Part shown: piece by piece, positions 45,906 through 54,659 of the stretch
How the letters are laid out: each line of letters starts with the position of its first letter
Numbering within the stretch: the first letter of the stretch is position 1
Source: Silvibacterium bohemicum
Lineage (GTDB): Bacteria; Acidobacteriota; Terriglobia; Terriglobales; Acidobacteriaceae
Direction: 5' to 3'
Length of the DNA: 64,000 nucleotides
NCBI RefSeq assembly: GCF_001006305.1
Contig: NZ_LBHJ01000020.1
Coordinates: 496,001 to 560,000 of the forward strand
Program-made: the position numbers and the translations under genes
Notes under the pieces: model-generated
Told to the model about the DNA's origin: nothing
Seen by the model: only the letters and a program-made list of their open reading frames with translations
Databases searched by the model: none

Positions 45906-46585
45906 GGCCAGTCTCCTTTGTCTGTGCTTATGCGCAGCAGGAGTGCAGGCGCTGCGAAATTCGCGCCACACACCATGCGATTAATGCCTAAGCTTGCAGA
46001 AAAGGAGGAGGACGCTGGAAAAGGGAGGAAACAGCGAGAACTTATGCAGTGAACCACGGGCGGTGCTCAGAGACAGAAAACCATGCGCTCGCGGTTCGCA
46101 AAGAAGAGCCTTAATAAGACAGACGAGACATGCGGCGGCAACGCGGCAAAGGCTCGTAGCATTATGAATAACAAAGAAGAGAAGACCAGCGAACACGAGA
46201 AATACAACAAATCTGCCTAAGCCAACGACAAGGAGCTGGCTTCCCTTACCGGTTGCACAGAAAAGGAAACAAGCACAGCCCAAACTCAAGGCGATGCGAT
46301 GATAGAGTTGCTTGCTCACCGGATTCTCGACCACAGATTAACACGGGGTAGTTGAAGTTCCCGTCCTTTTCGCAACAGATCAATTCATGCGTTTCGCGGA
46401 ACACAAGAATACCTCCTCTGCCCAATGAAACTACCAAGCCACCTTTCGAAAGTCGTAGCTCATTAATCCTTGGATCTAAGGCTAATCATTAAATCGACGT
46501 TTTCGTAAACGCCAACGACCTGATCTTCGTCATAAAGCTGCTGCAACACGATCAACTGCCTCATGCCGCGGTCATGACACGCATC
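45906..46585. other. 680-bp gene-poor stretch between MutS-type and glycosyltransferase genes
   Basis: A+T-richer and irregular in composition. Holds a 117-codon hydrophobic minus-strand frame (45981-46334) without ribosome site, a 52-codon frame with a good ribosome site (46246-46404, listed separately) and a 37-codon continuation of the glycosyltransferase frame past its TGA (46463-46585). Nothing else seen. Confidence 0.6.
46246..46404 (-). CDS. Possible 52-residue small protein, unknown
   Basis: GTG at 46404 is preceded by AGAGGAGG about 7 bp upstream on the minus strand, an unusually good ribosome site for this window. The product (starting VFRETHELICCEKDGNF) has four Cys and is not recognised. 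Coding status is doubtful because the surroundings look decayed. Confidence 0.2.
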   Translation of the reverse strand: MFRETHELICCEKDGNFNYPVLICGRESGEQATLSSHRLEFGLCLFPFLCNR

Positions 46586-47893
46586 TCAGCGAGCGGATAC
46601 CAGACTTGGCTCCGACATATTTTCGTTTTGAGCGAGCATCGCGTCCACAGTGCGAGTGATTTCCGCCAGCGCGTCGTAGCGAGAGCAGTCTTCCTGGAGC
46701 CGCTTCGCGGCATTTCGATACTGCTCGTTCAACAGAATCGTGCGCACGGCATTGCGGACCTCTTCCGGATTCGCATGCCGGGTTTTCAGATTGATGCCGG
46801 CGCCGGCCCATGCAACACGCGCCGAGACCATGTCCTTATCTTCGGTTGTTCCGGAGAGAACCATCGGAACGCCGAGACTGAGAGCGTGGTTCACCGCACC
46901 GTAGCCGCCATTCGTGACCAGCACATCGACCTTGGGCAAGATTTTGTCGAAAGGGATGAAGGATGCGACACGGGCGTTTTCAGGCACGTTGAGCGTCTCT
47001 GTATCGCTTCGCCCCGCCGCCACGATGACCAGCACGTCCTCGCCTGCAAGGCCGTCCAATGTGGGTTGAATCACCTCGTTGAAGTCATGATTCGCTAACG
47101 TTCCCTGAGTCACCAGCACCACCGGCCGCGAGCCATCCAGTTCCTGCCACCAGACCGGCGGCTCGAACTTGACCGGCCGACTCGGCACGATGGGACCGAT
47201 GTAGCGTATTGTTTCGGGCATCTCGCTGCGCGGATATTCCAGCGCCTCCGGGGCAAACTGAAGAAAGATGTCCGGTAGAAGATAGACACTGTCCACAAAG
47301 AAGTGCGGCATGGGCCGGACACCAGAAGAACGCATGATCGCGTTGATGCGCTCGTCCACAGGCTGAAACTTTTCTTGAATCACCTGATTTTCGGTGACGA
47401 TCTGCTGCTTCTCTTCCGGTGTAGTTGCCGGAGGGACCACCATGCCGCAATCAGCGCTGCTCAAAATCATCGGGTTCACTCCGCATCCAATGACGGGCGG
47501 ACGGTTCTCCCTGGGCCCCAGGAGCATTGGAAATATGCCCATAAAGAACGTATCCACCAGGATCAGGTCCGGCGGCGTATCCCGAGAAATCTGTTGGATA
47601 ACCTGGTATTGATCCGGTATGACTTCGGCAAACCTTTCTCTGAACACATGGATCTTCCGATCCTCATCGGACAAATCCTCGCCCCCCGGCACTTCATACA
47701 TGTGCCGGTAATCGTAGTCGGCCTTGCCCGTCAACGGGACAAAGCGGATACCGGCAGATGCCACTTTGCTGCGAAAGTTTTCCGAGGTAGTGAAGGTGAC
47801 GTCGTGGCCAATGCGCTGAAGGTGCTCCGCCACAGCCAGCATAGGCCCGACATGTCCGGGGTTCGGTACCGCGCAAACAAGAATATTGCTCAA
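46586..47893 (-). CDS. UGT/MGT-type glycosyltransferase
   Basis: 435 residues of the GT-B fold. N-terminal acceptor domain ILVCAVPNPGHVGPMLAVAEHLQRIGHDVTF; C-terminal nucleotide-sugar domain with VLVTQGTLAN, FIPFDKILPKVDVLVTNGGYGAVNHALSLGVPMV, the signature of macrolide/flavonoid-type glycosyltransferases. I prefer the TTG at 47893 because GGAG stands 6 bp before it; TTG 47905 is the longer option. An MFS transporter lies just upstream in the same direction, suggesting glycosylation plus export of a small molecule. Confidence 0.88.
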   Translation of the reverse strand: MSNILVCAVPNPGHVGPMLAVAEHLQRIGHDVTFTTSENFRSKVASAGIRFVPLTGKADYDYRHMYEVPGGEDLSDEDRKIHVFRERFAEVIPDQYQVIQQISRDTPPDLILVDTFFMGIFPMLLGPRENRPPVIGCGVNPMILSSADCGMVVPPATTPEEKQQIVTENQVIQEKFQPVDERINAIMRSSGVRPMPHFFVDSVYLLPDIFLQFAPEALEYPRSEMPETIRYIGPIVPSRPVKFEPPVWWQELDGSRPVVLVTQGTLANHDFNEVIQPTLDGLAGEDVLVIVAAGRSDTETLNVPENARVASFIPFDKILPKVDVLVTNGGYGAVNHALSLGVPMVLSGTTEDKDMVSARVAWAGAGINLKTRHANPEEVRNAVRTILLNEQYRNAAKRLQEDCSRYDALAEITRTVDAMLAQNENMSEPSLVSAR

Positions 47894-48036
47894 CCGTGTC
47901 TCCAAAAATGAAGCTGCATTCGATCTCTCGAATGGGAAACACCTGGCGGCAGTACATTATTCCAGCATGGAAGCAGCGATTCCTCAGAAATTCGCGGCGA
48001 GAAAGAGCGTCGGAACCTGGTTTTCGTATGGCACGT

Positions 48037-49311
48037 TTACCGCGGCGCGCTCTTATATCCTCGCGGCATCGCCGATCGAGAATGACGCCACCATAGCCAC
48101 ACGGCAATGAGCGGCAGATCGGCCAGAGAACTGATCGCTTCTGCCGCGGGGAAGGCGCGAAAGCCCCAGTGATGAGCGGCGCGGCCTTCGAGCCAGGACA
48201 TGTACGCGATGGGCACGTACGAGCAGGACATCAGGATGGAGTAGCGCAGGCTGCCGCTGTGTCCCACTGCACCGACGACGTCAAGCACCAACCCCATGCA
48301 AACGGTCGAGGTGAAGCCGATGGTGAAGAGATAGACGACGGTTCCGATCATGTAGACATCGTGCGTCGGCGGAGCGAAGGCGAGAAAGAACGCCGGTCCT
48401 GCGTTGAGGGCACCGGCCAGCGCATACGCAATTTTGCGATCCAGCTTCGTCGGCACCCATCCTCCCGCGAGACAGCCAAAGGCCATCAGCAATCCACCGC
48501 CGATGCCGTTGATCCACACGACCGACGCGCCGCTGACGCCGTAGTCCGTGGCAATCGCGGGCAGCAATCCAATCAACGCCCCGGCTCCGGGAGGCGCGAG
48601 CAGCAGGATCAATCCCAGTGCGTTTTTCGGCGTCAGGCAGGTGAGGCGCAGCTCCCTTCCTACGGCGCGCCAGTGTGCACCAAAGCTCGGCTTCGACTGC
48701 CGAAGGGGCTCTTTCAACAGCAAAACGGTAAGACCGGGAAGGATCACCAGCAGCGCCGCAACGGAAGCCCAGGCGGGCGCCTTCCAGTGCAGCGCGAGAT
48801 AGAGAATCACGCCGGGCCCGATCGCGCCTCCGCCAAGGTTGCTGGCCTGCGCCCATGCCGCGGTGCGCGTGCGGCTCTCCGGAGCGATCATGGCCGAAAT
48901 AAGGCCGCCGTACGCTGAAGAGATCAGCATGCAGAAGACCATGCCGAAGAAGAACAGCCACACCGCCGCCTGTGCGTTGCGATAAAGGAGCAGCGAGCCT
49001 AGAGCCAGCGAGCCGGCAGAGCCAAAAGTGGCAAGCATGTGCCACCAGCGGCGCGGCATCCAGAGATCGGCGAGTGGACTCCACAAAAAATACAGCGAGG
49101 AAGGAATGCCCAGCAGCGCGATGGCGTTGGCCACCTGGTCGGCCGGCATGCCAACCTGGCGCAGTAGATACGACGCGCCTCCGTTGGTCGTAAAGCCCAT
49201 GTAGATGGCATAGGGCAGCACGATCCAGAGGAAGCGATGCGGCACGGCAAGATTGCGCGCCGGAGGCCGGTCGAGTTGAGGGTCGAGTTCAACCGCGCGA
49301 GCCACGCTCAA
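48037..49311 (-). CDS. MFS transporter, AmpG-like topology
   Basis: 424 residues with 12 predicted membrane helices. N-terminal HRFLWIVLPYAIYMGFTTNGGASYLLRQVG, followed by WSPLADLWMPRRWW (the MFS loop between helices 2 and 3). Helical pattern resembles the AmpG/PAT branch, but substrate is open. TTG start with GGAG 8 bp upstream. 130 bp before the glycosyltransferase gene. Confidence 0.85.
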   Translation of the reverse strand: MSVARAVELDPQLDRPPARNLAVPHRFLWIVLPYAIYMGFTTNGGASYLLRQVGMPADQVANAIALLGIPSSLYFLWSPLADLWMPRRWWHMLATFGSAGSLALGSLLLYRNAQAAVWLFFFGMVFCMLISSAYGGLISAMIAPESRTRTAAWAQASNLGGGAIGPGVILYLALHWKAPAWASVAALLVILPGLTVLLLKEPLRQSKPSFGAHWRAVGRELRLTCLTPKNALGLILLLAPPGAGALIGLLPAIATDYGVSGASVVWINGIGGGLLMAFGCLAGGWVPTKLDRKIAYALAGALNAGPAFFLAFAPPTHDVYMIGTVVYLFTIGFTSTVCMGLVLDVVGAVGHSGSLRYSILMSCSYVPIAYMSWLEGRAAHHWGFRAFPAAEAISSLADLPLIAVWLWWRHSRSAMPRGYKSAPR

Positions 49312-49673
49312 GCAGATTGCTCCGGATTTCTAATTCGAGAAAGCTCTCCGCGGCGAGCGGCTTGGCATTCACTCGAACACCAAACTGGAATGATCCGCGA
49401 GTGACCTTGGGGAGATTCTAGAGCATTCCTCCTTGAGCACGAGCCCGCATGACGCCGGGGACCTCAATCTGTGTGAGGGCTGGGCCTGCGGAGCCGCCGC
49501 CGGTGCAGGCCGCTGCGGAGCGAAAAGGCGGGCGTTGCGGAGCGAAAGCTTGAAAGATAACGGAGAGAGGAGCGATTACCACTTGCAGGCCGAGATAATT
49601 GCAATTCAGTTCCGGTAACTGCATCCTATGGAGATATCCGGCGACCTAAGCATCCGGTCGTAATGAGGTTGCC
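49312..49673. other. 362-bp intergenic region upstream of the MFS gene
   Basis: No gene supported. Contains a local repeat of GCGGAGCGAAA-type words (about 49515-49550). Confidence 0.5.
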
Positions 49674-49967
49674 ATGGACGGGGCGCTGTATCTACTATCC
49701 TCAGACTGCCTTGAAGTCGACACCACGTTGTTCATAGAACAAGTTTCCTGGAACTACCGAACCCGTTCTTATACCCGATCGGGGGATGTGAAATCAGTTC
49801 AATATCGGGATATAGGCGGATTGCGGGCGAAGCTGACGCTGCTTTGGCTTCCTGAAACTATATGCGAAGAGCATTCGGAAACCCCGGTCTTATGGCTGAA
49901 CATCCTGCAGGTTCAAATGCTTGGATTCGAGCCACCTGCTGCGCATCCCCGGCTAGCTCACTTGTAA
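49674..49967 (+). CDS. Possible 97-residue hypothetical protein
   Basis: Frame opening MDGALYLLSSDCLEVDTTLF with GAGG 6 bp before the ATG. The segment SWNYRTRSYTRSGDVKSVQYRD has the alternating pattern of a beta-rich domain, but I do not recognise a family and the last 20 residues look non-coding. May be a decayed gene. Confidence 0.3.
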   Translation: MDGALYLLSSDCLEVDTTLFIEQVSWNYRTRSYTRSGDVKSVQYRDIGGLRAKLTLLWLPETICEEHSETPVLWLNILQVQMLGFEPPAAHPRLAHL

Positions 49968-50114
49968 AAATTTTCTCTTGTAGCAGCAGGAGGCGGCCAT
50001 CGCCTCCATTGGGTAGGGTCAGCGCTGGTCTGTCCCGGCGTGAACTGGCGGAGCTGAAGATATTTGCATATCGATAAACGGAATTGAAATTTCGGAACTA
50101 CATAATTGCTCACG

Positions 50115-50336
50115 TTAGACATACTTCATCCGGCGCTTTTCATAACTCCTGGCGAAATCCAGCAGGATACCGCCCCGGCACTTATGCTCGCTCTCGAAGT
50201 CGAGTAGCTCCGCTTCAATGGTGGAACTACCGACCGCTCTCGCACAGGTTGTGCAGATCGAATCGTACTGATCCGCGTGCTCATTGAAGCGGTGCACGAA
50301 GCGGAGGCCGGACAGATTCTCTGAAAACCTTGCCAT
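50115..50336 (-). CDS. Small Cys-containing protein (zinc-ribbon-like), unknown
   Basis: 73 residues beginning MARFSENLSGLRFVHRF. It contains SICTTCARAVGSS and, 20 residues on, ESEHKC, giving a C-x2-C ... H-x-C arrangement that could bind zinc. Short proteins of this design occur repeatedly in acidobacterial genomes as far as I recall. A longer frame to 50366 adds ten residues; GGAG lies 10 bp before the ATG at 50336. Confidence 0.55.
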   Translation of the reverse strand: MARFSENLSGLRFVHRFNEHADQYDSICTTCARAVGSSTIEAELLDFESEHKCRGGILLDFARSYEKRRMKYV

Positions 50337-50652
50337 GAGTAAGTACTCCGAGGGAGGGAAAACCAAAGGAGTGAGGGAAAATGCGATGCGGGGAGCGAGT
50401 CTATCGGCTCCTACCTTCGATGATTTTCACCGGGCTTCTAGACGAAGCATATCCGATGTGGTTCTCAAGCGGTAACTAGGTATTTACCCAGGTTTGTAGA
50501 TAACCAGTCATCAGAGATAGGACAGGCTATACCAGATCCAGGTGCGGCCTTTTCATCTGATTAGGATTAGTAGTTCAAGGTTATACCGGGTAAGTTCCTC
50601 CCCGGAGACATAGCACTCAACTGCCCTTGAGTTATCGAGTCAAAAGGCTTGA
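50337..50652. other. 316-bp intergenic region before tRNA-Arg
   Basis: No gene, hairpin terminator or repeat of note seen. Confidence 0.5.
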
Positions 50653-50729
50653 TGGTGACCCTGGGAAGATTCGAACTTCCGACCTGCGGTTTAGGAAACC
50701 GTCGCTCTATCCACCTGAGCTACAGGGCC
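50653..50729 (-). tRNA. tRNA-Arg (anticodon CCU)
   Basis: Minus-strand cloverleaf: acceptor GGCCCTG/CAGGGTC, D arm GCTC..GAGC, anticodon loop TTCCTAA giving CCU, TΨC arm GGAAG-TTCGAAT-CTTCC, and an encoded CCA end at 50653-50655. Reads AGG codons. Confidence 0.95.
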
Positions 50730-50879
50730 ACAATTCCAGACGCTTGCTTCTCGCCACTTCGACGCTGCGCTCTCCACTCGTGCCAGAAAGCCGCGCTGCT
50801 CTCAAGTTTACAACGCGAGCCGCCTTGCAAGGACTGCGAAGGCTCACCTGGACGGGGCCTCTGGCGGTAAGCTGTGGCT

Positions 50880-51899
50880 ATGCGCGCCGCCGTGCTGCAC
50901 CGTCCCGATCCGTCGAATCGTAATCAGGTTGTCGCCGACCCGCTCCTCATGGAAGACCTGCCGATTCCCGCACCCGGTCCGGGCGAGATTCTGCTGCACG
51001 TCGAGGCCTGCGGAGTATGCCGCACCGATCTACATATCACCATGGGCGAGCTGCCTCCGCTGCACGACGCGATCACTCCCGGGCACCAGATCGTGGGCCG
51101 CGTCGAGAAGACCGGCGCGAACGTCGATGCCACGATGGTTGGCCGCCGCGTAGGTGTTTCGTGGATGGGCGGCGTAGACGGCAGCTGCATGCTTTGCCGC
51201 AAGGGACATGAGAATCTCTGCGACAACCCCGTGTTTACCGGCTACTCCGTCAATGGCGGGTATGCGGAATATGCCGTAGCACGCGCGGACTTCTGCATTC
51301 CGCTGCCCGAGGAGGCGCTCCCGGAATCGCTGGCTCCGCTGCTGTGCGCGGGCATCATCGGCTTCCGCAGCCTGCGGGTTGCGGGCGTGGAGCGCGGCGA
51401 TCGCGTGGGGCTCTTTGGCTTCGGGGCCTCGGCGCACCTGGCCATCGATGTCCTCAAGTCGTGGGAGTGCGAGGTGTATGTGGCGACGCGCGGCGAATCG
51501 CACCGGCAGCTGGCTCGCGAACTGGGAGCAACATGGGTGGGCGATGCGCTGGATCGGCCTCCGGAGCCGCTGGACCGGGCCATCACCTTTGCGCCCAGCG
51601 GCGATGTGGTGATCTCGGCGCTCAGTTCCCTGCGCAAAGGCGGCGTGGTGGCAATCAATGCCATTCATCTGGACCGCATTCCGGAGTTCGACTACGACAA
51701 GCTGTTATGGGGCGAGCGGCAGATTCGCAGCGTAGCCAATATGACTCGCGCCGATGCCAGGGATTTTGTGGCGCTGGCGCACGAGATCGGGATTCGTCCC
51801 CGGACGACGCTGTTTCCGCTCGCAGAAGTGAACCGGGCTCTGGAGGCGGTGCGACGGGATGCGGTGGATGGAGCAGCGGTGGTGATGTGCCAGCGCTAG
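50880..51899 (+). CDS. Zinc-dependent alcohol dehydrogenase
   Basis: About 339 residues of the medium-chain dehydrogenase family. Catalytic zinc Cys in EACGVCRTDLHI, His in TPGHQIVGRVEK, cofactor site GLFGFGASAHLAIDVL. The structural-zinc lobe reads VDGSCMLCRKGHENLC: three Cys remain, the first of the usual four is replaced (D/G), so this zinc may be absent. GTG at 50874 is an alternative start. The TAG stop lies inside a palindromic repeat shared with the convergent methyltransferase. Confidence 0.9.
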   Translation: MRAAVLHRPDPSNRNQVVADPLLMEDLPIPAPGPGEILLHVEACGVCRTDLHITMGELPPLHDAITPGHQIVGRVEKTGANVDATMVGRRVGVSWMGGVDGSCMLCRKGHENLCDNPVFTGYSVNGGYAEYAVARADFCIPLPEEALPESLAPLLCAGIIGFRSLRVAGVERGDRVGLFGFGASAHLAIDVLKSWECEVYVATRGESHRQLARELGATWVGDALDRPPEPLDRAITFAPSGDVVISALSSLRKGGVVAINAIHLDRIPEFDYDKLLWGERQIRSVANMTRADARDFVALAHEIGIRPRTTLFPLAEVNRALEAVRRDAVDGAAVVMCQR

Positions 51900-52013
51900 A
51901 GCATTTTTCCTATAGGTGTAGATCGAAGAGAGAGGCTTTACGCAGCTTTTCCGTTAAGAAAAGCTGCACTTAGCGAATCTCCGAAAGGACACAGTAATAG
52001 GAAAATGTTCTAG
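51896..52013. mobile_element. 118-bp MITE/REP-like imperfect palindrome
   Basis: Terminal inverted repeats CTAGAGCATTTTTCCTAT (51896-51912) and its near-complement ending CTAGAACATTTTCCTAT read from 52013. Interior halves also pair loosely (GTGT...TCG.AGA...), closing on a 10-bp hairpin GCAGCTTTTC/GAAAAGCTGC at 51942-51967 with loop CGTTAA. Each terminus supplies the TAG stop of the flanking gene. No coding capacity. A bidirectional terminator role is likely whatever its origin. Confidence 0.7.
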
Positions 52014-52672
52014 GCGTTGACCACGGCCAATGTGAATCCGTCGTAGCCTTTGCTGCCGACGGTCTGGATCGTGGTTGCGCTCACGCGCGGTTCTTTGGCG
52101 AGCATTTCATTGAAGCGGCGTATTCCCTGGATGCTGGGGTCGGTGCTCTCCGCTTCGATCACGCGCCCGTCGCGGACGACATTGTCGACGACAATCACGC
52201 TGCCGGGGTGTGAGTGTTCGAGCGTCCAGGTAAAGTAGGCGGGGATATTCGCCTTGTCGGCATCGATGAAAACGAAGTCGAATGGACCCTCGGCGTCGAT
52301 CTTCGGCAGCGTATCGAGGGCCTTGCCTACTCTGACATCGACAAGCTTCTCGAATCCTGCGCTGGCGATATTAGCTTTGGCCACGTCCGCATGCTTTGGG
52401 TCGGCTTCGAGCGTGATCAGGCGTCCATCCGCAGGCAGGGCACGAGCCAGCCAGATGGTGCTGTAGCCGCCGAGAGCGCCGAACTCGAGAATCTTTTTCG
52501 CGCCGTGGATGCGGGCGAGGAGAGAGAGAAATTTCCCCTGACTCGGCGAGACTGCGATGTCCGGCAGGCCCGACTGCTGGCTGCGTTCGCGGGCAGCGTC
52601 GAGAGCCGGATCAGCTCCGACTAGAAGAGCATTCGAGTATTCGTCTACAGCGGTCCAGAGTTCTTGAGTCAT
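52010..52672 (-). CDS. SAM-dependent O-methyltransferase (CCoAOMT-like)
   Basis: 220 residues; SAM motif ILEFGALGGYSTIWLARALP at about 61-80, ITLEADPKHADVAKANI, metal/substrate motif FDFVFIDADKANIPAYF, and VIVVDNVVRDGRVI, typical for cation-dependent small-molecule O-methyltransferases. Stop codon sits in the palindromic repeat. Confidence 0.92.
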   Translation of the reverse strand: MTQELWTAVDEYSNALLVGADPALDAARERSQQSGLPDIAVSPSQGKFLSLLARIHGAKKILEFGALGGYSTIWLARALPADGRLITLEADPKHADVAKANIASAGFEKLVDVRVGKALDTLPKIDAEGPFDFVFIDADKANIPAYFTWTLEHSHPGSVIVVDNVVRDGRVIEAESTDPSIQGIRRFNEMLAKEPRVSATTIQTVGSKGYDGFTLAVVNA

Positions 52673-52796
52673 TTTTTTGCCGTTCTACTTTTTGAGGAGA
52701 GGTGGTTTTCTAAATCATTGATTTTGCGCAGCTTTCCCTTCAGCTTAAGGACGCATGTCATTGATTCTAATAGGTTTTCCAGAAGGCCCGTCGAAC

Positions 52797-54047
<1,251 letters not shown>

Positions 54048-54069
54048 TCGAATCCTCTCCTCTAGTTTA

Positions 54070-54111
54070 CAGGGGACTGGCCGTTCAGGGGACTGGCCGT
54101 TCAGGGGACTG
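54070..54111. repeat. 16-bp tandem repeat upstream of ispG
   Basis: CAGGGGACTGGCCGTT repeated twice exactly at 54070-54101, then CAGGGGACTG at 54102-54111. Shares its core with the inverted repeat arms at 36451 and 36642. Confidence 0.9.
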
Positions 54112-54140
54112 CGCCGTGGTCGTAATAGCGATGGTGGAAT

Positions 54141-54166
54141 CCCAGGTCTCAGAAGCGAGACCTGGG
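54141..54166. repeat. Palindromic hairpin between ispG and the VOC gene
   Basis: CCCAGGTCTC (54141-54150) pairs perfectly with GAGACCTGGG (54157-54166) around AGAAGC. Likely a dispersed intergenic repeat and possible terminator of the VOC gene on the minus strand, though no T run follows. Confidence 0.7.
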
Positions 54167-54192
54167 GCACCCGAATTCCTTGGGACTGTGCT

Positions 54193-54633
54193 TTATCCCT
54201 TATTTTGGTGGTTCCACTCCGAGAGTTTGGTTTCTTCGGGTGCGCCGGTTGGGCTTTCGAAGTGGAGTTTGTAGCCGTCGGGATCGCTGAGGTGGGTGTC
54301 CCAAAGGCCATTGCCTACTTCGGGCTCGGAGGCTTCGATGCCGCGGGATTGGAACTCGCGGTAAAGCGCGATGGCATCCTCGCATTGGAACCAGATGGAA
54401 ACGCCCAGGCCGAGTTTGCTGCCCGGTGGCATTGAATCCAGTATCTTCTGGCCGCAGGTCTGCAGCATGATCGCTGCGCCGCCCAGCTGCAGCCAGCACC
54501 AGCGGATCTTTTCCTCGACGATCCACTGGTTGGTGCGGCTGAAGCCCAGACCGTCGACGTAGTAGCGGAGCGAACGGTCCATGTCGGTAATGCAGAAGAA
54601 TGGGACGGCCTGCTTCACGTTGGCTTCGGACAT
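54193..54633 (-). CDS. VOC-family (glyoxalase/bleomycin-resistance-like) protein
   Basis: 146 residues: [20 protein letters not shown] at the start, [16 protein letters not shown], then [15 protein letters not shown] near the end, the usual metal-binding His/Glu framework of the vicinal oxygen chelate fold. Substrate unknown. Follows the ADOP permease by 26 bp on the same strand. Confidence 0.88.
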   Translation of the reverse strand: MSEANVKQAVPFFCITDMDRSLRYYVDGLGFSRTNQWIVEEKIRWCWLQLGGAAIMLQTCGQKILDSMPPGSKLGLGVSIWFQCEDAIALYREFQSRGIEASEPEVGNGLWDTHLSDPDGYKLHFESPTGAPEETKLSEWNHQNKG

Positions 54634-54659
54634 CGGATGCTCCTCCTGAATTCGCCTTT

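Noticed and set aside
45981..46334. 117-codon hydrophobic minus-strand frame
   Set aside because: No ribosome site, GTG start, Cys/Leu/Phe-rich run with no family resemblance; more likely chance in an irregular region.
54070..54111. CRISPR array
   Set aside because: Repeats are 16 bp and directly abutting, without spacers, and there are no cas genes in the window.
54048..54311. 88-residue N-terminal extension of IspG
   Set aside because: Translates repeat DNA and the complement of the VOC gene; the ATG at 54047 with GAGAGG is the real start.
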